This document shows positions 22,890 to 31,791 of a stretch of 43,562 bases of DNA, one piece after another (positions within the stretch are counted from its first letter, which is position 1; each line of letters starts with the position of its first letter). Origin of the DNA: Verrucomicrobiota bacterium. Its GTDB lineage: Bacteria > Verrucomicrobiota > Verrucomicrobiia > Palsa-1439. The notes below the pieces were generated by a model, which ran no database searches, was not told the origin of the DNA, and worked only from the letters and a program-made list of their open reading frames with translations. The stretch spans positions 55,562 to 99,123 of the forward strand of contig PLZV01000026.1 in the NCBI GenBank assembly GCA_003152315.1, written 5' to 3'. A program made the position numbers and the translations under genes.

Positions 22890-24409
22890 TTGGCACCGCC
22901 TTTCGGCGACTTCGATAGATCCCGGAAGGGTTCCGCAAGCGGGCCGTCCGAATTGGCGAGGATCGAATCGATGTTCGGCGCGATCTTCTTCAAATACAGG
23001 TACCGTGCGTACGCCTCCCCGCTGCCGAACGGCAGGACGATCGACCGTAGCGCGTTCGCCTCGGCCGTCCGCGTGTAGGAAATCACGTCCGCGTCGCCCT
23101 GTCCCGTGGAAATGATCGCCTGGGACTGGTTCTCCGCCGTCTCCAGGTCTTTCCGGGTGACTTCGAGGTCGCGCTGCGCGGCGATGACCTGCACCTGTTG
23201 CTCCTTCGTGGCTTTTTGAATCTCGTTGGTGCGCGTGGTCTCCGCCGTCACGAAACGGACCCGCTGATCCTGCATCTTCCGCTGCTGGGCAACATTCGCA
23301 TCCGATTTGGCCCGCTCGATTTCGCTTTGGTACTTCGCGCGGGTCTGGATGGCGATCTCGCGTTCGCGAATTGGCTCGGCGATTTTTTGCGACGGCTCAA
23401 TTTCACTGATTAGCGCCGCCTTCACCAAAACGTTCTTCTTCGCCGACTCGGAAGTGATGTGCTTGCTGAATTCATCCTGAAACGCCTTGCGCACCGTGCC
23501 GCTGATGACATCGGCGGAACTGTACTTCGATCCCTGGATGCGGCTCATCGAAAGCGCCGAGCGCAGGATCACCTTGTTGACGATGTCCTCCTCGTCGCCG
23601 ATCTTCACGAACACCTCGGGCGCCTTCGCCTCCTCCACCGCCCACTCGACCGCGCCCTTGACGGGAAAGCGGAAGCCGTCCCTCGAAAGGAAGTTGATCT
23701 CGAATTCCGTCTTATGGCTCTGCACACCGACCACGTCCACGCGATAGATGTACGGGTTGAGGTAATACGTGCCCGGCCGCAACGGCGTTTCCTGCACACC
23801 GCGCTCACCCTCCTTCACAAGAATCGTGTTCGCCTCCGCCGGATCGCGTCCGTAACGGAGCGTTACCACGCCGACCTCGCCGGGTTCGATCTTCACCGCG
23901 GGCCGTTTCTCGACGTGGTAGGCGTTGGGATTGATTCGGTACGTGCCTGGCCGCAAAGGTTCCTCGATCACGCCGCGATACTGTGTGCCGTCCGGCTCCT
24001 TGTTCTTCACGATGAACTGGCCCGCCGGCGCGGTCTTGCCAAACTGCCGGACCAGCACGCCGACTTCGCTCTGCTGGATCTGGACCAACGGCACAATCTC
24101 CCAGTGCCAATACACCGGGTTGCGGAAATAGCGTCCCTCGCTCAGCGGATCCAACTGGATGCCCTTCTGGTCGGGCGAGGTGGCGATGATTTCGTTGGCA
24201 GGGATATCCTTGCCGTCGAGCCGGGTCAGGATCGCGCAGGTTCCGGTGGGTGGCTCGATGCGGCAGAAGAACCACGCGAACACGAGCCCGCAGACAATCG
24301 CAGCGGCGAGAATCACCCCGCCGATGAGACCAAACCGCATCGGGTCAAAACCATAACGCGCCCCGCCGGTGTCTTCATGCCGGGGCGGAACTGCATTGAA
24401 AGCAGCCAC
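22886..24409 (-). CDS. SPFH/Band 7 protein with three N-terminal beta repeats (first of a pair)
   Basis: The GTG start at 24409 has a strong GGAGGTGAT ribosome site, and an ATG is not needed. A membrane helix lies at about 27-48. Three repeats occupy about 57-106, 116-168 and 179-228, with cores SEGRYFRNPVYW, RPGTYRINPNAYH and RPGTYYLNPYIYR, and GERGVQETPL in the third. The SPFH region follows (FEINFLSRDGFRFPVKGAVE), then a coiled coil (about 330-450) rich in REIAIQTRAKYQSEIERAKS-like text, and SGEAYARYLYLKKIAPNID, typical of band-7 C-termini. It differs enough from the second SPFH protein to suggest a hetero-oligomer like HflK/HflC. Confidence 0.86.
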   Translation of the reverse strand: MAAFNAVPPRHEDTGGARYGFDPMRFGLIGGVILAAAIVCGLVFAWFFCRIEPPTGTCAILTRLDGKDIPANEIIATSPDQKGIQLDPLSEGRYFRNPVYWHWEIVPLVQIQQSEVGVLVRQFGKTAPAGQFIVKNKEPDGTQYRGVIEEPLRPGTYRINPNAYHVEKRPAVKIEPGEVGVVTLRYGRDPAEANTILVKEGERGVQETPLRPGTYYLNPYIYRVDVVGVQSHKTEFEINFLSRDGFRFPVKGAVEWAVEEAKAPEVFVKIGDEEDIVNKVILRSALSMSRIQGSKYSSADVISGTVRKAFQDEFSKHITSESAKKNVLVKAALISEIEPSQKIAEPIREREIAIQTRAKYQSEIERAKSDANVAQQRKMQDQRVRFVTAETTRTNEIQKATKEQQVQVIAAQRDLEVTRKDLETAENQSQAIISTGQGDADVISYTRTAEANALRSIVLPFGSGEAYARYLYLKKIAPNIDSILANSDGPLAEPFRDLSKSPKGGAK

Positions 24410-24544
24410 GTGCCATCACCTCCCAGACTGGGCCTCTCCATCTCCACGTCCCGTCCTCGGGATCCCGCCAGCGCGGGACTTGGTCCGCTAAATACTCCCG
24501 CCCATCCCAAAGTGCAAGCTTGGAATCAGGCTCGCGCCAAGGGC

Positions 24545-24573
24545 TTGCTTTGAGGTTCGCCACTCTCTACTCT
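24545..24573 (+). promoter_or_regulatory. Candidate promoter of the ECF sigma factor gene, leaderless
   Basis: TTGCTT (24545-24550), a 17-bp spacer and TACTCT (24568-24573) precede the GTG at 24582 by 8 bp. Confidence 0.5.
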
Positions 24574-24581
24574 GAAACGCT

Positions 24582-25355
24582 GTGAGCACGTCGACCAACG
24601 GCGCACCCGGATTCAGCGACTCGGCGGCCGGTGAATATCAACATCCGGTTTTCGCCACGACACATTGGTCGGTAGTGCTCAAGGCCGGGCAGAGCGACAC
24701 GACCCACGCCCGGGATGCTTTGGCGAGGCTCTGTCAGACCTACTGGTATCCCCTGTACGCCTATGTGCGCCGCCGCGATCACTCGGTGCACGATGCCCAG
24801 GATCTCACCCAGGCATTCTTCGCGCGGTTGCTCGAACGCCATTGGGTAAGTGACGCCAAACAGGAGCGCGGACGCTTCCGAACATTCCTGCTCACGGCCA
24901 TGAGCCGGTTTCTCTCGGACGAATGGGACAAACTGCGCGCCCAAAAGCGCGGAGGCGGGATCCCGCTGCTACCCTTGCAACTGGACACGGGAGAAACCCG
25001 CTATGGACACGAGCCAGCGGACAACAGCACGCCCGAGCAATACTTCGAGCGACGCTGGGCGTTGACCTTGCTCGACACGGTGTTGCAGCGCCTGCGAGGT
25101 GAATATGACCGTGAGGGAAAAGGCGCCTTGTTCGCCGCGTTGCATCCAACCCTGGTCGGCGATCGCGAACTGCAGCCCTATGCGAAACTGGCCGACGGCC
25201 TGGGCATGCAAGAGGGTGCAGTCAAGGTGGCGGTGCATCGCCTGCGCAAACGCTACCGACAATTACTCCGTGAAGAGATTGGCGAGACAATGGCTGAGTC
25301 TGAGGACATTGATGAGGAATTGCGCCACCTCTTTGCCGTGCTGGCCCGACGGTAG
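24582..25355 (+). CDS. ECF-type RNA polymerase sigma factor, 257 aa
   Basis: The GTG at 24582 is the start. Region 2 is seen in ARLCQTYWYPLYAYVRRRDH, then HDAQDLTQAFFARLLERHWV, the latter being the sigma-2.2 core, followed by GRFRTFLLTAMSRFLSDEWD. Region 4 is represented by LFAALHPTLVG and by LADGLGMQEGAVKVAVHRLR plus KRYRQLLREEI, the DNA-binding helix-turn-helix. The long linker between the regions and the acidic tail fit the ECF groups that occur with Ser/Thr kinases in planctomycetes and verrucomicrobia. The kinase gene starts 62 bp later and is its likely controller. Confidence 0.9.
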   Translation: MSTSTNGAPGFSDSAAGEYQHPVFATTHWSVVLKAGQSDTTHARDALARLCQTYWYPLYAYVRRRDHSVHDAQDLTQAFFARLLERHWVSDAKQERGRFRTFLLTAMSRFLSDEWDKLRAQKRGGGIPLLPLQLDTGETRYGHEPADNSTPEQYFERRWALTLLDTVLQRLRGEYDREGKGALFAALHPTLVGDRELQPYAKLADGLGMQEGAVKVAVHRLRKRYRQLLREEIGETMAESEDIDEELRHLFAVLARR

Positions 25356-25417
25356 TTTGCACCAGCCTGTAACCTTTCCCCCGCAATTCCTAAGAACTGG
25401 GTAGAAGCGACGATCAT

Positions 25418-27619
25418 ATGGATACCGAACGCATTTGCCCAAGTTGCCAGAAGCCGCTGGCCCCGGATGTGCCGTTGGGCCTTTGCCCGGAATGCCTCAT
25501 AAAGTCCGGTTTTCCCACCGGCGAGGAATCGGCCGGTGCCAAGCGTCCCCCTTTCACTCCGCCCACGGTGGAAGAGCTGGCCAAACTCTTCCCGCAACTT
25601 GAAATCCTTGAACTCATCGGTAAGGGTGGCATGGGGGCCGTTTACAAGGCCCGCCAACCAAGGCTGAATCGTTTCGTGGCGCTCAAAATCCTCCCGCCCA
25701 GCATCGGCAGCGACCCGGCCTTCGCCGAACGTTTTGCTCGCGAAGCCCAGGCGCTCGCGCAGCTCAACCACCCCGGTATCGTCATCCTCTACGAGTTCGG
25801 CCAGGCGGGCGGCCTGCACTTCTTCATGATGGAGTTTGTGGACGGCATAAATCTGCGGCAGCTGCTCGTCAACGGCCGCATCGCTCCCCGCGAAGCGCTG
25901 GCCATCGTGCCGCAAATCTGCGATGCGCTTCAGTTCGCCCACGACCATGGCATCGTTCATCGCGACATCAAGCCGGAGAATATCCTACTCGACCGTCGCG
26001 GACGCGTGAAGGTCGCGGACTTCGGCCTGGCCAAAATCATCGGCGGTGCAAATGAACCAGTGGCCGTTGGTCGCCCGGCCGGCGCACCTTTGCTAACCGA
26101 GACGGGCAAAATCATCGGCACGCCACAATACATGTCTCCCGAGCAGATTGCCCATCCCGCCAACGTGGACCATCGCGCGGATATCTACGCGCTGGGCGTG
26201 GTGTTTTACCAGATGCTCACCGGCGAACTGCCCGGTAAAACCATCGAACCGCCGTCGAAGAAAGTTCACATTGACGTGCGGCTCGACGAGGTGGTGTTGC
26301 GCGCATTGGAGAAGAAGCCTGAACTCCGCTACCAGCAAGTCAGCGAAGTGAAGACCATGGTGGAGACGATTGTGAATTCCGAGAGTACCACCGCGCCAGT
26401 TGCCGCTCCGTCAACTAGAACGAGGGCCGATCAATCGCCGCTTGTACACATCATAGAAACCCTGTTTGGTATCACATTTACGTCACCGGGGGCTATCACG
26501 CTGATCAAAGTCTCCGCGCTTGGCTTTCTCGCCTTCCTGTCTTTTCTCGGCGACATACCACTACCAGGAATGCACCATTTTTTTGGCTTCTCCGGATTTT
26601 CCGGCTTCTTCGGGCTGATCGGATTCGCGTTTCTTGTTGAATTCGTGGAACGACGCAAAGTGAAGACAAAAAGTTCATATCCCCTTCCCGTTGTGGAATC
26701 CTGGCTGGCAATTATGGATGCCGGTAATTACGCGCAAAGCTGGGACACGGCCGCGAAGTATTTTCAAAAGGCGATTACAAAAGTGGAATGGATTGAACGG
26801 TCGCAAAGCGCGCGCCAACCACAAGGCAAAGTCATTTCGCGACAATTGAGAACGGCACGGCGTTTCGGCTCGCGCTTCATAGTAACGTTCGACACGGCCT
26901 TCGCCGGCTTGAAAGCGGCGGTGGAGACCGTAACGTTTTCACGGGAACACGACGGCCAATGGCGCGCCATCGGTTATTTGATTCTTCCGGCTTATGCAGA
27001 ACGCGCACAGTTGGGGTGGCTTGGGAAGCAAGCGTTGTTTTTTGCCGGCTTGGCGGGGGTTTTGGGGATTTTGACGATCTGTCTTTCTCCAAATCCCCCG
27101 GCGCTTTTGGTCTGGTCGATTTTGGCGGCGGCCTTGTTTGGCATTATCTTGGGAATCTGTGCGCGCCGGAATCCGTTCGGCAAGAGAGCAATCAAAGTCG
27201 GCAGCATCAACGCCGCGATCTGGCTGATTGTCCTGATAGCCGCGAATTTGCATCAGAGTACGACTTTTTATATTGGCCAAACGTCGTTTCCAAATGGCGA
27301 TTCCATCGTCATCACTTCCGTGAGGCGAACCAAAGAACAAATGGTCGTCAAGGGCCACTACAATCTGGTCAGTACAGACCGTGCACGTCTGGCCCTCTAT
27401 ATTACCACCAGTTCGACGAACAGTACTCACCCCGATTCAAGACAATGGGTGCAGATTTCGAAAGGACAAGGCGATTTTGAACTGACGCATCCGCACGTTG
27501 TTCCGGGATTGCCACACCTGAACATGTATCCGGTGGGTGGCGGCGGACCATTTGCGGAGCTGTATTTTGGAACTCAGGCTGAAGCCGCCGAAGAGGGCAG
27601 ACTTGGTCTTGGCTATTAA
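25418..27619 (+). CDS. Membrane Ser/Thr protein kinase with zinc ribbon and DUF4019-like domain
   Basis: A short zinc-ribbon (CPSCQKPL...LCPEC, residues about 5-26) precedes a PknB-type kinase domain: glycine loop LIGKGGMGAVYKAR near 65, VALKIL, catalytic HRDIKPEN near 180, DFGLAK near 202, and GTPQYMSPEQ. A transmembrane pair lies at about 360-420. Residues about 425-525 (VVESWLAIMDAGNYAQSWDT to ETVTFSREHDGQWRAIGYLI) match DUF4019, seen as the sensor part of such kinases. More membrane helices (about 525-610) and a beta-rich C-terminal part follow. It probably phosphorylates or controls the adjacent sigma factor. Confidence 0.93.
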   Translation: MDTERICPSCQKPLAPDVPLGLCPECLIKSGFPTGEESAGAKRPPFTPPTVEELAKLFPQLEILELIGKGGMGAVYKARQPRLNRFVALKILPPSIGSDPAFAERFAREAQALAQLNHPGIVILYEFGQAGGLHFFMMEFVDGINLRQLLVNGRIAPREALAIVPQICDALQFAHDHGIVHRDIKPENILLDRRGRVKVADFGLAKIIGGANEPVAVGRPAGAPLLTETGKIIGTPQYMSPEQIAHPANVDHRADIYALGVVFYQMLTGELPGKTIEPPSKKVHIDVRLDEVVLRALEKKPELRYQQVSEVKTMVETIVNSESTTAPVAAPSTRTRADQSPLVHIIETLFGITFTSPGAITLIKVSALGFLAFLSFLGDIPLPGMHHFFGFSGFSGFFGLIGFAFLVEFVERRKVKTKSSYPLPVVESWLAIMDAGNYAQSWDTAAKYFQKAITKVEWIERSQSARQPQGKVISRQLRTARRFGSRFIVTFDTAFAGLKAAVETVTFSREHDGQWRAIGYLILPAYAERAQLGWLGKQALFFAGLAGVLGILTICLSPNPPALLVWSILAAALFGIILGICARRNPFGKRAIKVGSINAAIWLIVLIAANLHQSTTFYIGQTSFPNGDSIVITSVRRTKEQMVVKGHYNLVSTDRARLALYITTSSTNSTHPDSRQWVQISKGQGDFELTHPHVVPGLPHLNMYPVGGGGPFAELYFGTQAEAAEEGRLGLGY

Positions 27620-27680
27620 CGGTCGACAAATTGGGCCTCATTGCCAACTTCCCACTTGTTACGGATGCCACGCAAGCACG

Positions 27681-27708
27681 TTGACACGCAACCCGCCCGC
27701 GTTCTAAG
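27681..27708 (+). promoter_or_regulatory. Promoter candidate for the exported protein at 27736
   Basis: TTGACA (27681-27686), a 16-bp spacer and TCTAAG (27703-27708) are followed by a 27-bp leader with the strong ribosome site AGGAGG before the ATG. Confidence 0.6.
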
Positions 27709-27735
27709 GTCGCGTCGGTACAAGGAGGAAGGCTT

Positions 27736-29160
27736 ATGAAAAGATTATCGGTCTGGCTCAGGTATTTCATTTTCGGAATTGCGTGGGGATGGACTTCACT
27801 GGTCGTTGCTCAGAATCAGACCGATACGCTGAGCCCGATCCTTTCCAGCAACGCCGTGCCGTTTCAGATCCAGATTGAACAGGCGCCCTTTTCTTTGCCA
27901 AGCGGCCTGCAATCCTACGTCCTGGGAACACACGGCGGTAAGTGGTTGTTGTTGTCAGGCCGGATCAACGGCCTACACGGGTTCAATAGTGGGAACAATA
28001 ATTTCCCGCCAGACACGCAGAACACGACGGTCTTTGTCGTCGATCCCAACTTGCAAACGGTCACAACGCGTTCGCTCACCAACTCCGGTTCAGGCCTGAC
28101 GACGAATCAAATCGATCTCCTATCGGTAACCGCCGCGCAGTCGTACCAGTCGGGAAATACGCTCTACATGTCGGGCGGCTTTGGCATTGACACTTCCACG
28201 AGCAACTTCACCACCAAGGCCGCCTTGACCGCCATCGACGTTCCCGGCCTGATGCACTGGGTAACGAGTCCTTCCACCAACGAAACCGCCGCGCAACATA
28301 TCCGCCAGATCTTCGACCCGATCTTTCAGATCACCGGCGGGGTCATGACCGAGGCCCGCCCCCACCACGCGCTTCTTGTGTTTGGGCAGGACTTTGAAGG
28401 GGCCGACATTACAGCCGACGGCACCTACTCCGAACAGGTTCGGCGATTCCACATCGTGGACCATGGAACGAATCTTTCTTTTGTCGCCCAGAAGGCAATG
28501 CCCAAGACCCCGGATCCCAACTACCGACGTGCGAACCTGAACGTCGTGCCGATCATCGAGCGCGGTCGCCAGAATTTTGTGGCCTTTTCCGGCACGTTTA
28601 CCCCGACGGATGGAATCTGGACAGTCCCGGTTGAGATCAGTCGGAATGGCATCTCCAAGATGGCCAATCCCGCCGGTGCCACCACGTTCAAGCAAGGAAT
28701 GAACAATTGGATTTGTCCCACGCTGGAACTCTACTCACGTAAAGAGCGCAACTCGTACACGGTCCTGATGGGTGGTATCAGTTTCGGCTTTTTCGCCAGC
28801 AGCGCGTTTCAGACCGACTCCGAATTACCGTTCATCAACCAGGTAACGGCCATCAAATGCGATCGACACGGGGTGTTCTCGCAGTGCCTGATAAACTCTG
28901 AGTATCCCGTAATTCTGTCCAACGGATCCAATCCGGGCAACCAACTTCTCTTCGGAGCCAATGCCACCCTGATTCCCGCGGATGGATTGCCCGCTTATCG
29001 GAATGGCGTACTAAAGTACGATGCGCTGGGAAGTGGCCCCATTGTGGTCGGTTACATCGTCGGGGGAATCCAAAGCACGGTGCCCAATACCAATGTCAGC
29101 ACGGACAGCGCCGCGTCACCTTACATCTTCACGGTGACTCTCGTACCTGCGCATCCCTAG
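27736..29160 (+). CDS. Exported hypothetical protein, probable beta-propeller, 474 aa
   Basis: AGGAGGAAGG stands just before the ATG. A signal peptide (MKRLSVWLRYFIFGIAWGWT followed by SLVVAQNQ) precedes repeats that alternate text like GGKWLLLSGRINGLHGF, NTLYMSGGFGIDTST, HHALLVFGQDFEGAD, RQNFVAFSGTFTPTDGI and YTVLMGGISFGFF. This resembles Kelch-like blades. The protein ends IVVGYIVGGIQS...YIFTVTLVPAHP. No catalytic motif is evident. It stands alone, with its own promoter, and is followed by a dispersed repeat. Confidence 0.75.
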   Translation: MKRLSVWLRYFIFGIAWGWTSLVVAQNQTDTLSPILSSNAVPFQIQIEQAPFSLPSGLQSYVLGTHGGKWLLLSGRINGLHGFNSGNNNFPPDTQNTTVFVVDPNLQTVTTRSLTNSGSGLTTNQIDLLSVTAAQSYQSGNTLYMSGGFGIDTSTSNFTTKAALTAIDVPGLMHWVTSPSTNETAAQHIRQIFDPIFQITGGVMTEARPHHALLVFGQDFEGADITADGTYSEQVRRFHIVDHGTNLSFVAQKAMPKTPDPNYRRANLNVVPIIERGRQNFVAFSGTFTPTDGIWTVPVEISRNGISKMANPAGATTFKQGMNNWICPTLELYSRKERNSYTVLMGGISFGFFASSAFQTDSELPFINQVTAIKCDRHGVFSQCLINSEYPVILSNGSNPGNQLLFGANATLIPADGLPAYRNGVLKYDALGSGPIVVGYIVGGIQSTVPNTNVSTDSAASPYIFTVTLVPAHP

Positions 29161-29189
29161 TGCTGCGACACACTTGATCTGAAGGGTTA

Positions 29190-29266
29190 TGGAGGGACGC
29201 GAAACGTCGCGTCCGTTGCTTCTGCAATGCTTGAGAAGCGGCCACGACGGAGCGTGGCCCTCCAAA
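29190..29266. repeat. Dispersed repeat GGAGGGACGCG...GGCCACGACGG, copy 2
   Basis: GGAGGGACGCGAAACGTCGC and GTCC, a spacer, then GCGGCCACGACGGAGCGTGG and CCCTCCAAAT. It is related to 7355-7411 (inverted) and 35820-35915. It lies between the convergent genes at 27736 and 29303 and could serve as a bidirectional terminator. Confidence 0.7.
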
Positions 29267-29302
29267 TGAAGCGTGTCGTTGCAATAGACGGCTTCGCCTG
29301 AC

Positions 29303-30259
29303 TTATTTCCCGTAGAGATCGTTGAGTAGCGCGGCGAGGCGATAGCCGGCGACGACGAGCTGATGGCGCGCGGTGTTTGTCGCTTGTTTGACGTATTCTT
29401 CCTTCAGCACGATGTTCTTGGCCCCGTAAGGTTCGCCGAGCGTGCCGTAGACCTGGGTGCAGGCGATTTCGTGCGACTCCATGATCCACTTCTTCACGTC
29501 ATAACTCGTATCAACCTTTCCCGTCGCATCGAGAGGGAGCTTCTTGAGCCACTCTTTCAATGGCGGGCTGTCCGGGGCGAGCGCATGGTCGAGCGGATCC
29601 AGGGTCTTGACTTGACCGTTCTCGTAGTAACGCCGATAAGCCTCGTCCCAGAACGAGTGCAGATTCTTCCCATAAACTTCGTCACCAAGATTGGCCACAC
29701 TCACACCGTTGCCGCCGGCGTCATCCTTGAATTTGTCGCCAGGCTTCGCGTCCGGATTATAGCGCGCGGTCGTGTGCAGCGGCTGGTGGATGTCGCCGAC
29801 GAAGTGCATGACCATGGCGAGCGCGACGGACTCGTTCGTGACCAACGCATCGGTCTGCTTGTTCCGGATGAGATCGACGCAATGAGTCAGCGCGACGAGG
29901 ACGTTGCCGTTGGTCGGGGTCAAAGCAGGAGGATTGGCGAATTGATCCGGGTCGTTGGCGTTGCAGCCGATGTCGATGTAGTGCCACGGTTTGTATAAGC
30001 CGCGGAACTGCGGATCGCCCGCCGGCCCTTTGATGTCGTCGGCCCAGCAGGCGATGTTGATGGCGTTATACGGTGCATCGCCCTTGTGGAGCTTGGCGGC
30101 CAATTCGTCCACGTGCGCGCGGGCTTTGTCGTTGAGACGGTCGTACGCGACCTGCGCGACGAGCATATGCCCCATGCCATCCCAGGCGCGGACGTTGGGT
30201 GTGGCGGCGAGCGCCATCAGTAAAGCAAACGCGACGCATTTCAAATTCTTGACTTTCAT
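29303..30259 (-). CDS. S1/P1 family nuclease
   Basis: The 318 residues begin with a signal peptide cleaved after NVRA, which leaves a mature N-terminal Trp26 (WDGMGH), the zinc ligand typical of S1/P1 nucleases. Other ligands are His31 (MGHMLVAQVAYDRL), Asp in ACWADDIK, His in PWHYIDIG, HFVGDIHQPLHTT (His, Asp and His) and NLHSFWDEAYRR (His, Asp). These form the three-zinc active site that cuts single-stranded DNA and RNA and removes 3'-phosphates. GGAGGAT precedes the ATG. It probably acts in the periplasm to scavenge nucleotides or phosphate. Confidence 0.93.
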   Translation of the reverse strand: MKVKNLKCVAFALLMALAATPNVRAWDGMGHMLVAQVAYDRLNDKARAHVDELAAKLHKGDAPYNAINIACWADDIKGPAGDPQFRGLYKPWHYIDIGCNANDPDQFANPPALTPTNGNVLVALTHCVDLIRNKQTDALVTNESVALAMVMHFVGDIHQPLHTTARYNPDAKPGDKFKDDAGGNGVSVANLGDEVYGKNLHSFWDEAYRRYYENGQVKTLDPLDHALAPDSPPLKEWLKKLPLDATGKVDTSYDVKKWIMESHEIACTQVYGTLGEPYGAKNIVLKEEYVKQATNTARHQLVVAGYRLAALLNDLYGK

Positions 30260-30393
30260 GAGCCTATCCTCCGTTTCGCGAGTTCCGGATCAGTAGCCGT
30301 AACCAACGTGTGAACGCAGTATTAGGCGTAAGCGCACAATGCGCAAGCTCATATCCGTGGCGATCCCGGCAGGCATTCCTGTTTCAACATGAG

Positions 30394-30423
30394 CGGAGCG
30401 GAACTCGTGAGAGTTCCGCTCCG
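30394..30423. terminator. Perfect 13-bp hairpin between the anti-sigma and S1/P1 nuclease genes
   Basis: CGGAGCGGAACTC and GAGTTCCGCTCCG are perfect inverted arms around GTGA. It lies 33 bp after the anti-sigma stop. It lacks a T-run, so it may instead be a dispersed palindrome or a factor-assisted stop. Confidence 0.45.
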
Positions 30424-30456
30424 ACTTGGGTTGAGGGTGGTGGATGGGCCAGCGGA

Positions 30457-31791
30457 TCAGATTCCGCCGTCCACGTACCAACGGCTGGTCCTTCCGTCTT
30501 TCTTCAGCGCGAGATTCCACTTCTTGACCTCGCCGTTCTTGAGCTTGATTTCGTAAGGGACGAAACGTGCGCCACTAATCAACGAGAGCGAGGAAGTGAA
30601 GGAATCGCCGATGTTGATGACTTCGAGGCCGCCCAGGTAGTCCTTGATCGTGCCGGTCATCGTGCAGAATTTCCCTGCCTCATTCCAGTCCTCCCGGCCA
30701 CAGGCCTCGAAGAACGCCCGCGCCGCTTGTTCTGACGTCATCGCGGCATACTTTGCATTGTCGGGCAACATTTGCATTTCCTGCTGCCAGGCCACGGTCG
30801 CGGGCACTTGCAGTTGAAACACGCCGGCCTCAATCGGCTGGTTATAGTCAATCTGATCCAGTTCGAAGACCAGTTTCTCGCCCGAGTCGGCATGGAGATA
30901 AATTTTGACCGACTCCAACAGTTGGCTCTGGTCATCAAAAACGTAAACCCGACGCGTATCCGCGGTGCTGAAGAACTTGTTCTTCAGGTAATCGCCGGTC
31001 AGCACCCCCGTACTGGCTTCGACGGTAACGACAGACTTTGGCTTTCCATCTGTGCCTTGCTCCTGGGCAAGCGTCACGGGCCAGCCATGGGTCTTGCTGG
31101 CGCTCAGTTCGTTATTGAGCGTCTGACTCACATCCGCCATCTCGTGCAACCATTGCGTGTCGAACGCGCTCGATGACCGCCCCACTTTGGTCGCGAAGTC
31201 GGGCTTGATGAAGAGCACGGTGGACTGGCCGTCCATGACCGCCAGCCGTCCGGGCTTGTCGACCCGCCATTTCAGTTCCGGCCCGAATTGTTTCCACAAC
31301 TCCACGGGGACAAAGTCGAGGTCGGGATCGATGTAGCTGAAGTTCTCATTCGGCGCCGTGCGCAATTGGCCACGGATGTGGATGGTCGTGAGTTTGGCCG
31401 CTGCTTCGGCGCCCTTGGTCATGACCTCGACGGCTGCGGCTTGTATCTTTGGTGCAGTGAAGAGAGCGGCTACAATAATAATAGCAACTGCCCCCGCGGT
31501 GGCGCCCAAACCCAATCCCCAACGATGCTTCAATAGTATACTCATGATGGTGTTCCTTTGCGGTTCCCCAGGGACTGCGCGAACCCGGCGCATGACCGGC
31601 TCAACGATGGACACGTCGGCGGCCGCCTGGCCGCGCGCGACCAACTGCTGTTGCAGTTTGGCAAAGGACGCGTATTCCGCGCGGCAAGCCGCGCACGTTT
31701 CGAGGTGTGCCTGGCACTGGGAAGATTCCTCATCGCCGAGCAACCCTTCAATGCAGGCAATCAGATTGTCCCGGCATTCGATGCAGTTCAT
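30457..31791 (-). CDS. Anti-sigma factor with zinc-binding N-terminus and large extracytoplasmic domain
   Basis: The 444 residues start MNCIECRDNLIACIEGLLGD and then CQAHLETCAACRAEYASFAK, the His-Cys-Cys zinc anti-sigma domain (zf-HC2) that binds ECF sigma factors. A single membrane helix (about 97-117, GATAGAVAIIIVAALF) is followed by about 325 residues outside, including LTTIHIRGQLRTAPNENFSY and text like GRLAVMDGQSTVLFIKPD, resembling outer-membrane lipoprotein-sorting folds, and a helical tail with EQAARAFFEACGREDWNEAG. The ATG overlaps the sigma factor stop (ATGA), which shows the pair is coupled. Confidence 0.88.
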   Translation of the reverse strand: MNCIECRDNLIACIEGLLGDEESSQCQAHLETCAACRAEYASFAKLQQQLVARGQAAADVSIVEPVMRRVRAVPGEPQRNTIMSILLKHRWGLGLGATAGAVAIIIVAALFTAPKIQAAAVEVMTKGAEAAAKLTTIHIRGQLRTAPNENFSYIDPDLDFVPVELWKQFGPELKWRVDKPGRLAVMDGQSTVLFIKPDFATKVGRSSSAFDTQWLHEMADVSQTLNNELSASKTHGWPVTLAQEQGTDGKPKSVVTVEASTGVLTGDYLKNKFFSTADTRRVYVFDDQSQLLESVKIYLHADSGEKLVFELDQIDYNQPIEAGVFQLQVPATVAWQQEMQMLPDNAKYAAMTSEQAARAFFEACGREDWNEAGKFCTMTGTIKDYLGGLEVINIGDSFTSSLSLISGARFVPYEIKLKNGEVKKWNLALKKDGRTSRWYVDGGI

